A stretch of DNA of 64,000 bases, taken from assembly GCA_025716815.1 (NCBI GenBank), contig JAIXMN010000023.1, positions 248,001-312,000 on the forward strand, read 5' to 3'. The translations under genes were made by a program, and so were the position numbers. Shown here in pieces: positions 1-12,223 of the stretch (its first letter is position 1; every line of letters begins with the position of its first letter). The notes beneath the pieces are model-generated. The model had not been told where the DNA came from. It ran no database searches and saw nothing but the letters and a program-made list of their open reading frames with translations. Source of the stretch: Dichotomocladium elegans. Lineage: Eukaryota > Mucoromycota > Mucoromycetes > Mucorales > Lichtheimiaceae.

Positions 1-1459
1 ACACTGGCAGATTTGAATTACCGCACGTGGCAGTTTCGGCGTCGCACTTGTCTGACACGTGGAACAAAGTTAGTGTGAGGAAGAGGTGCGCAGGGTAATC
101 GCGCATTCCCCTGGCTACGGTATCTAAACAAGAACTTTGATTTTCACCCAATCTCTCAGCTCATATGTTTTACTATTTAAGGTTGCTCAGCAGCTTTTTT
201 TTCTGATGGGAAGAACCGTCAAAAAAAAAGGGTGGGTGAATATTGTACATTTTTCTTTTAGAGGAAATGCGAATATGTATAAAAAAGAAAAAGTCAGGAG
301 GTGTATCTTCGAGGTCATCTGACTTTTCCTTTTTTCGACGATTGCATTATGATATGAAAGTGATCAAAGCACGGTTCGGCTATTTTTCTCCATGTTTATC
401 CAGAGCAGACAGAATGAGTGGGGCTCGGCCAATGGTCAATCGACTGCGGAGCAAATGACAAATCTGCCCTTTGCGTCTGCGGTATGTATGTCAACACAGT
501 CGCATTCATCATTGCGATTCTGTAATGCGCGCTCGTTCACCGCTATCTCTTTGTGCAAAAGAACTGTGTGAGTCTTGGTTTAATTATCAGCCGTTATCTG
601 TCATACAAAATGACGCTATTAAAGCAGCGCTTGTCCAACATGATTCCATTATGTCGTCGTTTTGTTCTATTCAGGGACCATGTGATATTCGATGGATTTA
701 TTGACATCCCGCTCATCATCTCCATGGTATGGCCGATGCTCTTCTTACTCCCTCTCTCAAGCAAACATATGCCATCCACCTTTTTTTGAAGCCAGGTACA
801 ATATGCACTAGGATTGGACATCCTCCCTCTTCTTCTCGCTTGTTCCTTGAGCCCAATGATACTCTGTCCACGCAGAATGTCATGTTGTAGACCCTTTCTA
901 GTTATGCGTCGTTACCCGTGTCATTCACCGCCACTATGCCAAGAAGCCATAAATTCGTAATGCGCGCCTTGCTTGTTTGCTATGCGCTTCATTGCTATAT
1001 TTATATGCATCCTGAGTTTTGGTCAGGTCTTGGCAACTTGGTATCCCGATAAGAGGTTATCAGCTTTCGCAAGCCTTGAATCTAATTGGATGAGAAAAGG
1101 GTGCCTGCGAGGCCCAGGATAGGTGGACATTTTATACAGTCAATGGGCTCAATCTTGGGCGTGTCATGTGACTTAGGGTCTGCATAGGGTTCCGTCAGTC
1201 TAAAGGTTGTTTGTGCTCCGCGCGAGCCTGTTGGGCGTTCATGGATAATGCAATTGGCCCCAAAGCGAGGGGCGGGTTTTGATTTGCGTTCCCAAATAAG
1301 GAAACCTCTCGTGCATTAGGAACGAGCCCAAAAGCCCTCACTCATCTGGAGCACCACACATGCGCACGTACTTCTTTCTTTTCTCGCCCTCTCTTTCCTT
1401 TGCTCCGTCCCTTCTCTCTTTTGTTTTTATCTTATTCCATATATAAGAAAAAAGAGGTT
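1..1459. other. Intergenic, no gene recognised
   Basis: Short frames in this stretch have neither recognisable motifs nor splice sites that join into a longer frame. The last roughly 80 bases before the TLC-domain gene are very pyrimidine-rich (TTTCTTTTCTCGCCCTCTC type), as is common in the leaders of fungal genes, so the promoter and 5' leader of that gene probably lie between about 1,200 and 1,459. A gene whose exons begin outside the window cannot be excluded for the first few hundred bases. Confidence 0.5.
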
Positions 1460-2745
1460 ATGCAAGTCCTTGATACTGTATTCGACGCTCTTGAGCTGCC
1501 GGCGCTCAAGGCCCACTGGCACGTTGTCCTCCTCTCGACGGCTGCTTTCCAGTCGATTTATCTGCTTTCTGCACTTATTTCGCCCGTCATCTTTGCAAAG
1601 CGCTTCCAATTCTTTTCAGGCGTAAGTAGATCGATGACAGCCTTGCTCAGATTCAAGAACAACACGAGAAACTGATGATGCATGGGACAGTATACACCTA
1701 CCAACTGGCATGTCCACGTCGTATCCTCAGTGCACTCGATCCTCATCTCACTCGGCTCGCTCTATATCCTCTTTTACGATACCGAATTGGCTGCGAACAG
1801 AGTGTTTGGTTACAGCCCCTTTGCATCCGACATTTATTCTGTATCTTGCGGGTAAGTGATGCTCTTGTGCTCTCTCTCTCTACCCCTCTTTGCCTCTCCC
1901 TTTGTACGCTCAAAGGAGGTGGAATGGGCGATGCATGCCCTAAGATCGGTACTTGCATGGTTTTGGGACTTAACTGAAGGGAGCGGATCCACAGGTATTT
2001 TATATGGGACGTTATGATGGCTATCCGTTATGTCAAATACCAAGGGATCAGCATGGTTTTTCATGGAGCAGCTGGTTTTGCCGTGATTTTCTTTGCCTAT
2101 GTAAGAGTTGGAGGAGAGACCATTGCTCAGATACGCAGGGAATGTGTGTGAGTGTGAGGCAAACTGATTTATATGCGAGTAGAGGCCTTTTATCAACTAT
2201 TACGGCTCAATTTTCCTGTTGTACGAGGCCAGCACCCCCTTTTTAAACTTCAACTGGTTCATGGTAACGCCTCAAGAAAATAACAAAGCAAGTCGATTGC
2301 TTGCCTAACGTGTGAATGAAAGGATAAACTCGGCTGGACCGGGAGCAGGACACAGCTCGTTAATGGAATCGTTTTAATTACTGTCTTCTTCCTTGCCCGG
2401 ATCGTGGCTGGCTTTACAATGTCCTATCGGTTGTGGAGTAAGTTCGAGGAGGATGATAAGAAAAACAAACTGTTAAACTTCGTACATGTTTACCCTTGCA
2501 TGGATAGTCGAGTTGTTTAGCGTGAAGGAAATGATTCCTTTATCATGTAAGATCGGATTCTGTGATGTGCGTGCCTGCATATGCAACCTCGTTGCTCACG
2601 TAATGAAAATGTGTATATAATAGACTGGATCATTTATGGCGTCGCTAATGCAGTGACCAGCCTTCTCAACGTATACTGGTTCGGCCTCATGCTCCGTTCT
2701 TTGCGCAAACGATTCCCGAAAAAGCCAATGACAAAAGCAGCATAA
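1460..2745 (+). CDS. TLC-domain membrane protein (TMEM56/TLCD4-like)
   Basis: Seven exons join without a phase break: 1460-1621, 1691-1851, 1995-2100, 2183-2263, 2323-2437, 2508-2546 and 2624-2745, giving 261 residues. The chosen ATG is the first in the exon after the pyrimidine-rich leader. The product has the TRAM-LAG1-CLN8 pattern: several hydrophobic segments, WHVHVVSSVHS in the second exon, GYFIWDVMMAIRY in the third, HGAAGF with the conserved His, then LLYEASTPFLNFNW and DKLGWTGSRTQ, and a short basic C-terminal tail (KRFPKKPMTKAA). Length and motif order fit the TMEM56/TLCD4 branch better than ceramide synthase, which is longer. Proteins of this branch sit in ER or plasma membranes; the animal relatives influence phospholipid composition. 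A biochemical role here is inference. No truncation is seen. Confidence 0.85.
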
Positions 2746-3280
2746 TCCATCTTGATGGATGTCCCTTCCATATCAGAAAAGCGGCACACTTCATTCTATA
2801 CCTCCTCCTTATCCCTCCTGAGACGACCCTACTTCCCCACCCCCTTCTATAACGCCTCAGGCTCATGCGCATATCCCCCCTTCCTCTTTCTCTCTCAACC
2901 TGCCTAGGCAATTTGTTTGCATAAAATAACCACCTGAGCACATGTGTAACCTGGACAGAGAAGTGTGTGTGTGTGTGTGCGCGGGAGGAGAGGTGTTACC
3001 GGGATTCTATTGCGCGGGAATTTATTAGACAATGGCCAAACGGGACTAGATCTCTATAAAAATGGGATCGATCCTTCCGCCCTCATCATCACAGCCTTCT
3101 TTTATCCGGGATTTAGTATACATATTTATAAGGAAGCGAAAAAGAATAAGAAAAGAGGAAGAGAAGGTAGAGGCAAAGGATTTCTTTGAGGACATGTACA
3201 ACGTGAGGGACGAGGGAAAAAGAAAAAAGAGTGTATGTTCATCATGAGCGTGTAACAAAAAGGGGGGAGGGGTTGGATGT
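2746..3280. other. Intergenic between converging genes
   Basis: This stretch separates the 3' ends of the TLC-domain gene and PEX7, which face each other, so it should hold both terminators and 3' untranslated regions. It contains a short TG-repeat near 2963-2980 and purine-rich AAGAAAAG tracts near 3130-3230. No gene is supported. Confidence 0.5.
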
Positions 3281-4551
3281 CTACCGGAAGCGCAGAGATT
3301 GGGGCATAAAGACATGGACGTTCTCATCCCATGCGCACGTCGCCACTTGTCCCTCGACGTACAAGTTGAAGTCGAGCCCGAGAACAAACTCCGTGTGGGC
3401 GTCCTGGACCTCGATCAGGTTTCTTCCAGCAGGCGCCGCAGTATCCCAGAACCGGACACTCATATCATAGCCGACACTGGCGACGATGTTCGGCCGGTGA
3501 GGCGAGCACTTTACGCGGCGGATCGCATACTCGTGCCCAGCAAGGCACACAACTTCCCTGTCCGGTCGCCGCATGTCCCAGAGCTTCACCGTCCGGTCCA
3601 CAGACCCGGTCACAAAGAAGCCTTCCTGGTACTTGTTCCAGTCCACCGTCAGGATCTCGTTGTTATGTGCACGGATCGTTTGTACAGAACGAGGACTCTT
3701 GGTATCCCAAATCTTTACTGTCTGATCGCCTGAGCCAGAGAGCAGCACAGTGGGATTGTAGGGCGACCATGAGGTGCTGTATACGCAGTGTGTGTGCTCG
3801 GTGTAAGTCTGCAGCGAACGCGGTGCCTGCGGATTCCACTGTCGAGTAGAGAGAAAGCAAGAGATAAGCAACACAGGCCGCACACTTGGTCCTCCTAGCT
3901 AGATTACTCACAATCTTTACTGTGTGGTCCCATGAACCACTGGAAAACACGTCTTTTGAAATCAAGTTCCAGTCGACAGAAAACACCTCACGCTGATGCT
4001 CTTGCCAGTTTTGGATAGGAAAGTCCTAATCGATACCCCCACGCTGCGTGTCATTCCCTTGATCGGTTCACTGCCGACATCCGTTCCGTTTATCCACTAC
4101 TTACTGCCAATGTAGCATCCCATAACTTGATCGAGCCGTCGCCACTTGACGTCACAAGCTGGTTCTCATTCACCTCGCTCCACGCAACATCGAACAACCC
4201 ATCTTGGGTATCGTAACTGAACGCATATACATAAGACAGAATCAGCCGGAATCCCCCAATTCGTCTCTCTTCTTGTGCGGAAACAAGAAGAGAGATGCCC
4301 AACAACACCATGCCTTCTCACTTACACCCGCTCCGTTACGATTCCCTCCGGCCCACACGCCACGAGCCAAAGTCGTCCATTGCCCACTAAACCGAAATTG
4401 GTCGAGGATGCAACCGCAAGCTTGTTTTCAAAGAATGGACTCCATTTGACCTTCGGCAAAGATTAGAGAATGCGTCACTCGAAACAGGACATGCCTATTA
4501 CTGTTTGTTCCTTACAGAATAGCCATTGAAGCCTTCCGTTCTGAATTTCAT
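3281..4551 (-). CDS. PEX7: Peroxin 7, PTS2 import receptor
   Basis: Five exons on the minus strand close in phase: 4516-4551, 4326-4450, 4105-4216, 3912-4025 and 3281-3838, giving 314 residues, close to the usual PEX7 length of about 320. The N-terminus reads [12 protein letters not shown] then [15 protein letters not shown], the family signature that opens the beta-propeller. WD40 repeats follow, with [40 protein letters not shown] and [11 protein letters not shown] as blade ends, and [10 protein letters not shown] at the C-terminus. PEX7 binds peroxisomal targeting signal type 2 in the cytosol and carries cargo such as thiolase to the peroxisomal docking complex. The 12-codon first exon is easy to miss; without it the conserved start is lost. 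Transcription converges on the TLC-domain gene. Confidence 0.95.
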
Positions 4552-7371
4552 AAACATGCGTATAAATACGAATATGTGTGTTTGTGTCTGCTTCCGTGTG
4601 TGTATACGCGGTCCTGGGGGAGAGGAGAGGGCTGATTCTATTGCTTTGCACCTGAAAATCAGTCGGCTTTTGAAATCGAGCATCCCAAATTGGTTTGATG
4701 CTGACTACTGTCAAATTCTACCCTAGAACAGATACAAGATGCACAAAAACAATATCGCATAAATAGAGCAAGTATATCAGCAAACATGCAGCAGAAAAAC
4801 TCTTGACAGCACCTCACACTTCATCTTGGGATGTCAAGCATGAGCCAAAATGTGCTCTCTCCCCCATAGAAAAACTCTGTATCCCTCTCATTCCTCTTTG
4901 GCGCGCCTGTGTTGGCACGATTGTCGAACCATGTCGAGTATTAACTATCGCTTTCAAGTCAAATGACGAGACGGGCGAACACTTCCCCATGCGTACATAG
5001 ATGTACGGTGTTGTGTGCAGTGCAAGTGCTCTGCACTATTAGAAAACCCACCTGGGAGTCCCCATTCATCACACGTTTTACTCTGAAAATGATTTTCTTA
5101 AAAGCACTGTCCATTTAACTCATTTGCAAGTTGAGGGGTTTCTTTTCCACACGACAGCATCATAGCCAATGTCAGTGCTTCACATCTATGCAGCTTCTGA
5201 CAGAGATCGAATCACACAAGTAGCGAAACAGACGATGGTATCTTATGACCCATTGTACGCCTTTCATGGCTATAGTGCCAAGTAAAACAGCTTTGATTTT
5301 ACATGGATCACCTCGGCGCCCAATGGTCACCATGAGAACAGGAACGCCTCCTACACATCAAATTTCTTCATTATCGAGGACAGTAGTATGTAGTATTCTT
5401 TGCAAATTACATGGATTTGATAAGGGAACGGGAAAAGCACAATGGATCTTCAATGGAACCACGACTAAATCCTCCACCTAATATTTTCTTTAGTCATGCG
5501 TAATTACTCTCATTGCCCAGGGTGAAGAACGCACAGCGATTATAGTGTAATTCATCTATATACTTGATAACAAAAAGTCGATCTAGGTGCGTGTAGTAGT
5601 CCCCAAGGAAAACACATTGCTACATTTTAAGTAACAGGGCCATATCAGGTCACTTGTCCTACCGAAAGCCCGGACGAATGTTCAGTGCTTCCGATATTAG
5701 AGTGTCAATAGACGCCATATATAGATCTTCCCGCATGTATTCACGCGGACTGAAAAATAGAGCCAGGTGAAATGTCTGCAGCGCCCTAATGCTCCTATAC
5801 TCTGCGTTTTTTTTTACGACGAACAATGTCGGTTTCGACCAGAGGAACTCGTTATAGAAAAGCGTTACTATCATCAGAAAAGGGTCGTATGTACGAAAAA
5901 CGTCCTGTGCACGGGATTTTTTTTATCAAGAAAATCGCCTCCTTGCATACTACATCTTCCAATATTCAACTATTGTGATGGAAACAAATACTATACAATG
6001 AACTGTTCATGTTTTTGTATGCGTGTATGCATCGGTATGCGTCAATGTTTCTGCTATCGCAGTACTAGCAAGATGTATGGATGGGTATTACAATTACGCA
6101 TCGACCCATGTGGGATCGCTGGATGAGCAGATGAACAGGAACAGATAGGTCAAGGTCATGTGCACATCATTCGCGCAGCAATAGGTGTGAAAACAGCCCC
6201 CTTTTCCTTCTGCTGTCAAAGATGTACCTTGCGCTCTTATTCCTTGCAGAGTACGCAAGGAAGTTTGTAATCACATACAGAACGCAACTGCTCTGTCGCA
6301 ATCGCGCGTGCAGCCTACTCCAATTACTCAAATCAACCGTAGTATATCCAATGGTCAAGGAAGCGGTCGCTTCATGCGATGATCAATGACATCTTGTTAC
6401 TTAAATACTCAAATGCTAAAATGGTATTTAATAGTGGTTCCACTTCATGTCATTTGTACCATGTTATCCCGACATCTTAAAGACCACAGTCAAATTAGCA
6501 ATGGGATAATGCTTTTGATTGGATCTAAGCTTAAGAGATAGTTGGTGCTCTTCCACGGAAAATTGGCGACCGCACAAGATCGGTATGGGCACATTAAAGA
6601 ACTCCACATAGCTCGACGTTGTAACGATACCAGAAAGCTGTTCAGGCTTATACCCAGTAGATATCATTATATCCAATCAAGCTGACACGATCAGCATATC
6701 GATGCGGTTGCTGTATCCATAGAATCGCTTGACGATCCAAGAACAACGCTCTCCAGAACACAAGAATCCTCAGCTACCCTGTTCTCTCTCTATATCTCTC
6801 TCTATTTTTCCATATACTCTACACTGCAAACACAAAACGGTGAGCGCGGCCTAAACCTCCACAGGACTCACCTGCGTTGTACATTAGTAAGCTTGTGCTC
6901 GCCAGCCAAATTTACCTCATTACCATCGCATATTTGTCGGGAAGTGCCAGATACAGTCGGTTATCACAGTTCCCATTATTTTTCGCAGTCAAGCTGGAGG
7001 CAAGTACCGCTAAGTCCGGTATGCCTGTCTTCAAAAAAGGGGAATGAAAAAATAGAGCAGGGCTCCAGTTCTCCTCTGCTTTCCTTCCTTGCCCTGATCC
7101 ACGCCATCCAACTCCAACGACAGCGGCACAATAGACCACCGCAATGCCTATGAAGATGGTCATGTTCAGCGGTCTCCTCTGCAATCAGGCATTTCTTAGG
7201 ACCAATGGTCTGTCAAAGCAGAGTATTCTGCCTTTCTGTAACTCTTTTCTCTGTACAGTTTCCTTTTTCTAAACATCTCATTGTCTATCTCCCTCATACA
7301 CACACACACACACACTCTCTCTCTCTTTCTCTCTCTCACACTCACATATAAACTTTTGCATTGTGAATGAG
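4552..7371. other. Gene-poor intergenic region
   Basis: About 2.8 kb without a supportable gene. Open frames are short and show no recognisable domain or convincing splice partners. An AC-repeat followed by a CT-repeat lies at 7298-7337, immediately before the start of the decayed Tc1/mariner copy. The region immediately upstream of PEX7 (about 4,552-4,800) should contain that gene's promoter. Confidence 0.45.
7298..7337. repeat. (AC)n/(CT)n microsatellite
   Basis: An ACACAC run passes directly into a CTCTCT run with small interruptions. It lies just upstream of the decayed Tc1/mariner copy. Confidence 0.9.
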
Positions 7372-8515
7372 CAACCTATTTTCTATAAAGATGGCCAAAG
7401 TCATGTCGTTGATGTGCGTGGCTGTCCTGAACCTATGGACTATGTTTTTGATGAAGAAATGTACTCTCAGTAATCCGTTTGTTCTCGTACTGAATATCTA
7501 CGTAGAATATCCTGCAGAGATAACTCTGACCTTACTACCACACATATTCCCAAGCAAAAGGATACAGTCATTCGGATGAAAGAAGCGAGGATCAAACGCA
7601 GTTAAACAGCGTACACGGACCAACACAAGGTCAGATTTTTCAAACTGATGTTTGAGAAGATCTTGAATGCATCAGCTGCTAGGAACCCATGTTCGTTCAG
7701 CCCAGCGATGGGTATGACAGTACGAGAAAGGCCCTGACAGCATCTTTAACAAACTTAAAGCGAGGGGTCGTTCGCGTATTCTCGATCAAGAGCATAAGCG
7801 CGTTATTTTAGAATGTATCTTGAGAATCCATCCATTGTTCTAGAGCAGCTTATGGAGCAACTGCTCCAAAGGTTTGAGGGTCTCAAAGTATCTAAACGAC
7901 GCTCCATCGATCTATGAAAAACGAATGCAACTTGTCATTGAGAATGGCTCGGTTTCATCCTGAGGCAGGAATAGCGCTGCGAAGATCCAAAATCGCCTTG
8001 GCTGGGAGCTCAAATGGGACAGGACCGACATTGCCTTCAGAAAAAGCTGCGTTTTCCTTAGCAAACCTGAATTCTATATTAATATGAAACGCAGCATGGC
8101 ATGGCCCAAGAAACGGACTCCCAAAGTGGTCACACTACCAAAGACAAGAGCAAAGACAAGCACAATCTTGGTGGCGGGAATCTCAGTATCCGGGATCATT
8201 GAATGTAGCTTGAGACTCTTACAGCCACCCATCAAGAAAAGAAAGAGGACAAGTCAATCTGAAGTTACGAGCGTACGAACCGTAACTGGACATTATCCCA
8301 GCTTACTTAAGACGACGACGGACGAGATGGATAAGTATGAACATATGAAGGGCCATTATTTGGTAATGGATAATGCACCTATCCGTAAGGCTGAGGATAT
8401 CGACGTGCTTATCTTCCACCCTACTCGCCTGAACTCAATCCGCTTGAAGCAGTTTTGATCAGTTGCCAAGGGCAAAGTAAACGGCAATAGGTTACCCTTG
8501 TTCCAATATGCAATC
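7372..8515 (+). mobile_element. Decayed Tc1/mariner-like transposon, copy A
   Basis: The plus strand carries a heavily mutated transposase reading frame. Its 5' part (7372-7620) is closely similar at base level to the minus strand of 56,070-56,335; in the coding frame both give a YxDGxxHVVD...EPMDYV(I/F)DEEMYS segment. Further on are IRMKEAxIKRS, a conserved STILVAGISVSGIIECSLRL block, then GHYLVMDNAPI, which matches the second catalytic Asp region of the DDE fold, and a corrupted FHPTRLNSIRL where intact members read YLPPYSPELNPIEQF. Many stops and frameshifts interrupt it, so it is inactive. Terminal inverted repeats and target duplications were not identified, so the boundaries are approximate. 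Confidence 0.75.
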
Positions 8516-11351
8516 TTCTAATATTTGGATCCTCCATAGACAATGATATCAGCCTAACTCCAGTGCCTCGAGAGGAGAGGATATGGGCTTTGAGTGGGAC
8601 CGTGGTTTGGCTGAACCCGCGCGGGTCTCCCACCATGGCTTTGTCAATGTGCTTTTGTTCGTCTGCTTCCTCCATTGCTTTCCACGATGCTTCTGCCGCT
8701 GGTGCTGTTCTTGGTCCGTCATCGACCCTCCTCGTTCCTTCCTCCAAGCCTTCTGCGGTTGCATCTTCTGTCGACGCTCAACAGCTCCAGATCCTTCCTT
8801 CCCTCCCTGTTCCACCATTGTATCACGATGGTACACCTAACTACCTTCGGGGTAACTTAAACAGCAGGAAGGGGGCCGATATTCTCTGTTGACTAACGCG
8901 TATGTCTACGGCCTGCTTTATTTGTCCGACATTTAATTTTGAAAATAAAGTACAAGCTCTCCCTTCCCTGGTTTCTTAACGACTGAGGCTGCCTTGGTGA
9001 AGCTGCAATGATGGTTAATACGTCTTTCGATGCAAAGAATGGACTCCGATGCGTAGGTATGGTGAACGGTGGTGAATTATACTTCAGATATTCGATGTTT
9101 CGTACCTCGATTTGTGTTATTGTCGCGACTTTACCACGTGTTTTCCACTGTAGATTACGCGAGTGGTACAACCCAAGGTTCATAAGCGATGCTGATTCTG
9201 GTTCCTTCCTAGTCGACAGCTGACTTGGAGATATCAGGGTGCTGGATGGTACTACTACTAGTGATGCTCCGGCCTAGCAGTCTTGGAGCTCGTCTCTGGT
9301 GATCGGCAGCATATTCCCGAGCCCACCCCCAGTGATCACGTGTCTCGGTTTCCTGCAACAATGTGGCCTTTTGACAGCTTGTAACAACGCCGGTGTTCTT
9401 TATTAAGTTTTGCTCTCCCAGAGGCACCGAAGCTCTGCTACCCAAATCTGTGATAACTTTTTACTTGGCCGTGAACTCGAACACAGATGATTAGAGGATA
9501 AGTCTCTAGCAGCTCATGCATAATCAGATCCGATGCATCGGTTTCAAAGCCATGGGGGTGGCTCTCTCCAAGCCAGTAGCGCTGGTCGGTTACCGAACGC
9601 GGTTTTTTACAGTCAATCCAGCGACAGCCCGCTGGCTCGACGACACATCTGGTTGACTGCGGAAGATGAGACACTTTACTGTTCCAGAATCACACCTAAA
9701 AAGATGTGACATTGCTATCATTAAGATCAGCATGGAGAGTGCAGCAATGAAGACTACGAATGGGCGCATATAGGCAAAAGGTCTAATATGAGGTGACCAG
9801 CCTTAGCAATGTCCCACTGCATTTTAGGCTGTCATCAAACATTTGTTATCATTTGGGCGACAAAAAGCCCACGTCCTCACCCAATCCCTTCCATGAAAGC
9901 GACCTAACAGACCCGATCTTCGTTGAAAGCAAACTTTCCCTTTAATTATATCTGCCTCCTCCATGATACACATCCCCGTTTGTTTCTTCTGGCATCCACT
10001 TTGCACTGGGCGCTCATCTGTTCCCATTCCCGTTCTGCCAAAGATGCGAGAAGCACGTGAACGAAGGGGGATGGTTATAAGGGGCCATGGATGAGCTGGG
10101 TAAACAGGATGTATGGATAACTACAACTTGTCACTGGTATTCGTATTATCACCGTGTCCTATTGCAACGTACGATATGTAGTATCAGTGAGCTTGTCCAT
10201 GACCACGATCAGGTCATTTGACTTTGCAACGCTCCAAATACTCACGTGTGAACTATGAATTTGCAGAATGTGTAGCTCATTTCTGCCCATGTCCTTCTTA
10301 GAAATGCAACAGAAAGCGGATGTGTTCTGGTGCGATCAGGATGCCAGGGACATTGTATCTATTATCGACACCACTGGTACCCAAATGTTCTTTGTATCAA
10401 AATGATACCATGCCTGTCCAGACTAGGCTGTAGATCATAAGGTTTCTGTCCTCGCTGTTGCACTTTGTCCTAAGAATACCGACGGAATTGCAACTGAAAC
10501 AGAAGTGGATGCTTGACGCACCATATTGAAATGCGGTAGATAAAGTGAGAAACGGGTCGATACATACTTCTGAGACTGTTATATCTTAGTGATTGGGTAG
10601 TAGGTGTAAGTAAATAATAGCCAAGGGTGAAGGCCGGCCGCGGGATGGTCTGTGTAATGAAGAAGCGTTCACGCTATTTTGGATTGCAATTCAATGTCCG
10701 CTTTCTTTTGTAGATAGGGGACCATCGTTCCAGTCAGTATCTGGTGATCGATAGAAGAGACGATGTCATGCACGCCCGTCTGTTCCTGACCCTCTCTTCT
10801 GGCAACCTGGCAGCTTTTGTATCCACCCATGATATCGCTGGGACTACCAACAGGATAACTCCTGAGCCCCTTGGGGGGGGGAGTGAAGGCATTAATATGT
10901 GTGAAGTGTTATGGAGAAAGGGTGATGCTTCTTATTGATTGACAGCTTCCAGTCCACTGATACAAAACTTTCTGGCTTGTTCATACCAGGAGTTTCATAC
11001 AATTCTTTACGTTAACTTTTTTTTTGTATATTGTACGGCATCTGTTTGCAACCAAGCTTGTGGTGGACCATGCAAAAATCAATTTATGCTCAATTTTTAA
11101 AACAAACCATTTATGGATGATGAATTTTTGTTCAATTGGAAATAGACCAGCAGCAATATATATTTATATTTATACTACGTATAGTCAGGGCGAAGGGAAG
11201 GGCATGGACATGGCTTGTTGAAGAAAAGAAAGAAAAGAAAGGTCTCAGCTATATACAGTCGTTTTCTTATCCATATGTTTTCTTTTTTTTTTAAAAAAAA
11301 AAGAAAAACTAAAAAGCATGGGGGTTGGAGGAAGAAAGAAGAGATACAATT
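8516..11351. other. Gene-poor region with repeat relics
   Basis: No gene can be supported. A GC-richer island at about 8,540-8,890 contains a perfect 12-base palindrome (ACCCGCGCGGGT, 8615-8626) and open frames on both strands without a recognised domain. A dispersed repeat occupies about 9,685-10,115. Two consecutive open frames on the minus strand (9209-9445, 9438-9674) have a protein-like composition but no recognisable motif. The A/T-rich stretch at 11,222-11,351 is likely the 3' region of the next minus-strand gene. Confidence 0.4.
9685..10115 (+). repeat. Dispersed repeat of about 430 bp, copy 1
   Basis: This stretch aligns co-linearly and in the same orientation with 51,785-52,225. 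Matching blocks include GCAGCAATGAA, GATCTTC, TTTGTTTC, GTTCTGCCAAAGA and GGGTAAAC, at roughly 65-75% identity by eye with small indels. Neither copy holds an intact frame shared by both. It could be a fragment of an old transposon or a decayed duplicated gene. Confidence 0.6.
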
Positions 11352-11990
11352 TTAGAACATCATGCTAGTCAGCCTCTTGAATGAGCGAGCAATCCGGTTG
11401 CCCGGTGAAGAAGGTATAATAGCTGCACCAGTCATTGACGATGGAGGAGTAGTGGTGCTAGTAGCATTGGTATCTAAGTCCATGCTACCATCAAAGCTCT
11501 GACGGCTAATTGATTTCATAAGCTTTTGCTTAATGCGTCGTGCCGAAGTACGTCGCTTGACTGACTCGTCGATCAAGTCATCCTCTGCAAGTTCCATGGC
11601 CAATTGGGAGTCATCCCACCGATCCTGTTGCTGTTGTTGCTGAAGCAAGGCGCTCACAAGAGACTGGTGATGATGATGATATGAAGGATCCTCAAAGTAA
11701 TGAAACGATTTTGCACGCTCATTTCCCCAGGAGGCCGGCCTGAGAGGAGTTGTCGTCGTCGTTGCGGTTGCGGAGTGGTGTCGAAAATGATGATGCTGGG
11801 GGTGGCGCATCGAGGCACCGGCAGAAGCGGACCGTTGCGGGGCCTGCGCTTGTCTGTGTTGATGGTTGTGGATATGCAGATGGTCAGGAATGGGGGTCGT
11901 TGCAGTCGAGAGGGAGGAGACGCTCGACACGGACGAAGAAAGCGATGGGAGACTCGTTGTTGTTTCCCTTATATCTGAGCTTTTGCGCAT
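11352..11990 (-). CDS. His/Ser/Thr-rich protein of unknown function
   Basis: The frame is open as far upstream as 12338, but a TATA-like element at 12216-12223 and a pyrimidine-rich stretch follow that point, and the first ATG after them is at 11990. I therefore chose the 212-residue product; the longer reading would add a hydrophobic stretch that looks like translated intron or leader. The protein is low-complexity: Ser/Thr-rich start, His clusters (HLHIHNHQHR, HPQHHHFRHH, YHHHHQ), a short polyQ (LLQQQQQQD), an acidic segment (AMELAEDDLIDE) and a basic C-terminus (RIKQKLMKSISRQSF, IARSFKRLTSMMF) that could form amphipathic helices. I do not recognise a family. An upstream coding exon cannot be excluded. 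Confidence 0.55.
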   Translation of the reverse strand: MRKSSDIRETTTSLPSLSSSVSSVSSLSTATTPIPDHLHIHNHQHRQAQAPQRSASAGASMRHPQHHHFRHHSATATTTTTPLRPASWGNERAKSFHYFEDPSYHHHHQSLVSALLQQQQQQDRWDDSQLAMELAEDDLIDESVKRRTSARRIKQKLMKSISRQSFDGSMDLDTNATSTTTPPSSMTGAAIIPSSPGNRIARSFKRLTSMMF

Positions 11991-12215
11991 TCGAAGATGG
12001 GATAGCAGGGCTTCTCGGATTTGATGAAATGAATAAATACGCGTACCGGGCTGGGAGAGTGGGGGAGGGGTGAGCGATTCTGGGAAGATATTTGATGCCG
12101 GTAGTGATGCTAATGGATTTACGCAAGGAGTCTGTCTTTCTGGTATCAGCAAAATAAAAAAAACACACACAGGGAAAAGAAGCGTAAGCAAGAAGAGATG
12201 GCCGGCGACACTATT

Positions 12216-12223
12216 TTTATATA
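12216..12223 (-). promoter_or_regulatory. TATA-like box upstream of the His-rich gene
   Basis: TATATAAA on the minus strand, about 225 bases upstream of the chosen ATG at 11990. No other ATG occurs between it and that start. Confidence 0.4.

Noticed and set aside
8549..8892. Overlapping open frames on both strands in a GC-richer block
   Set aside because: Overlapping frames on both strands are expected in GC-rich sequence; none shows a motif or splice partners.
9209..9674. Possible two-exon gene on the minus strand
   Set aside because: The two frames have protein-like composition but no recognisable domain, no clear splice pair, and they lie in a repeat-rich region.
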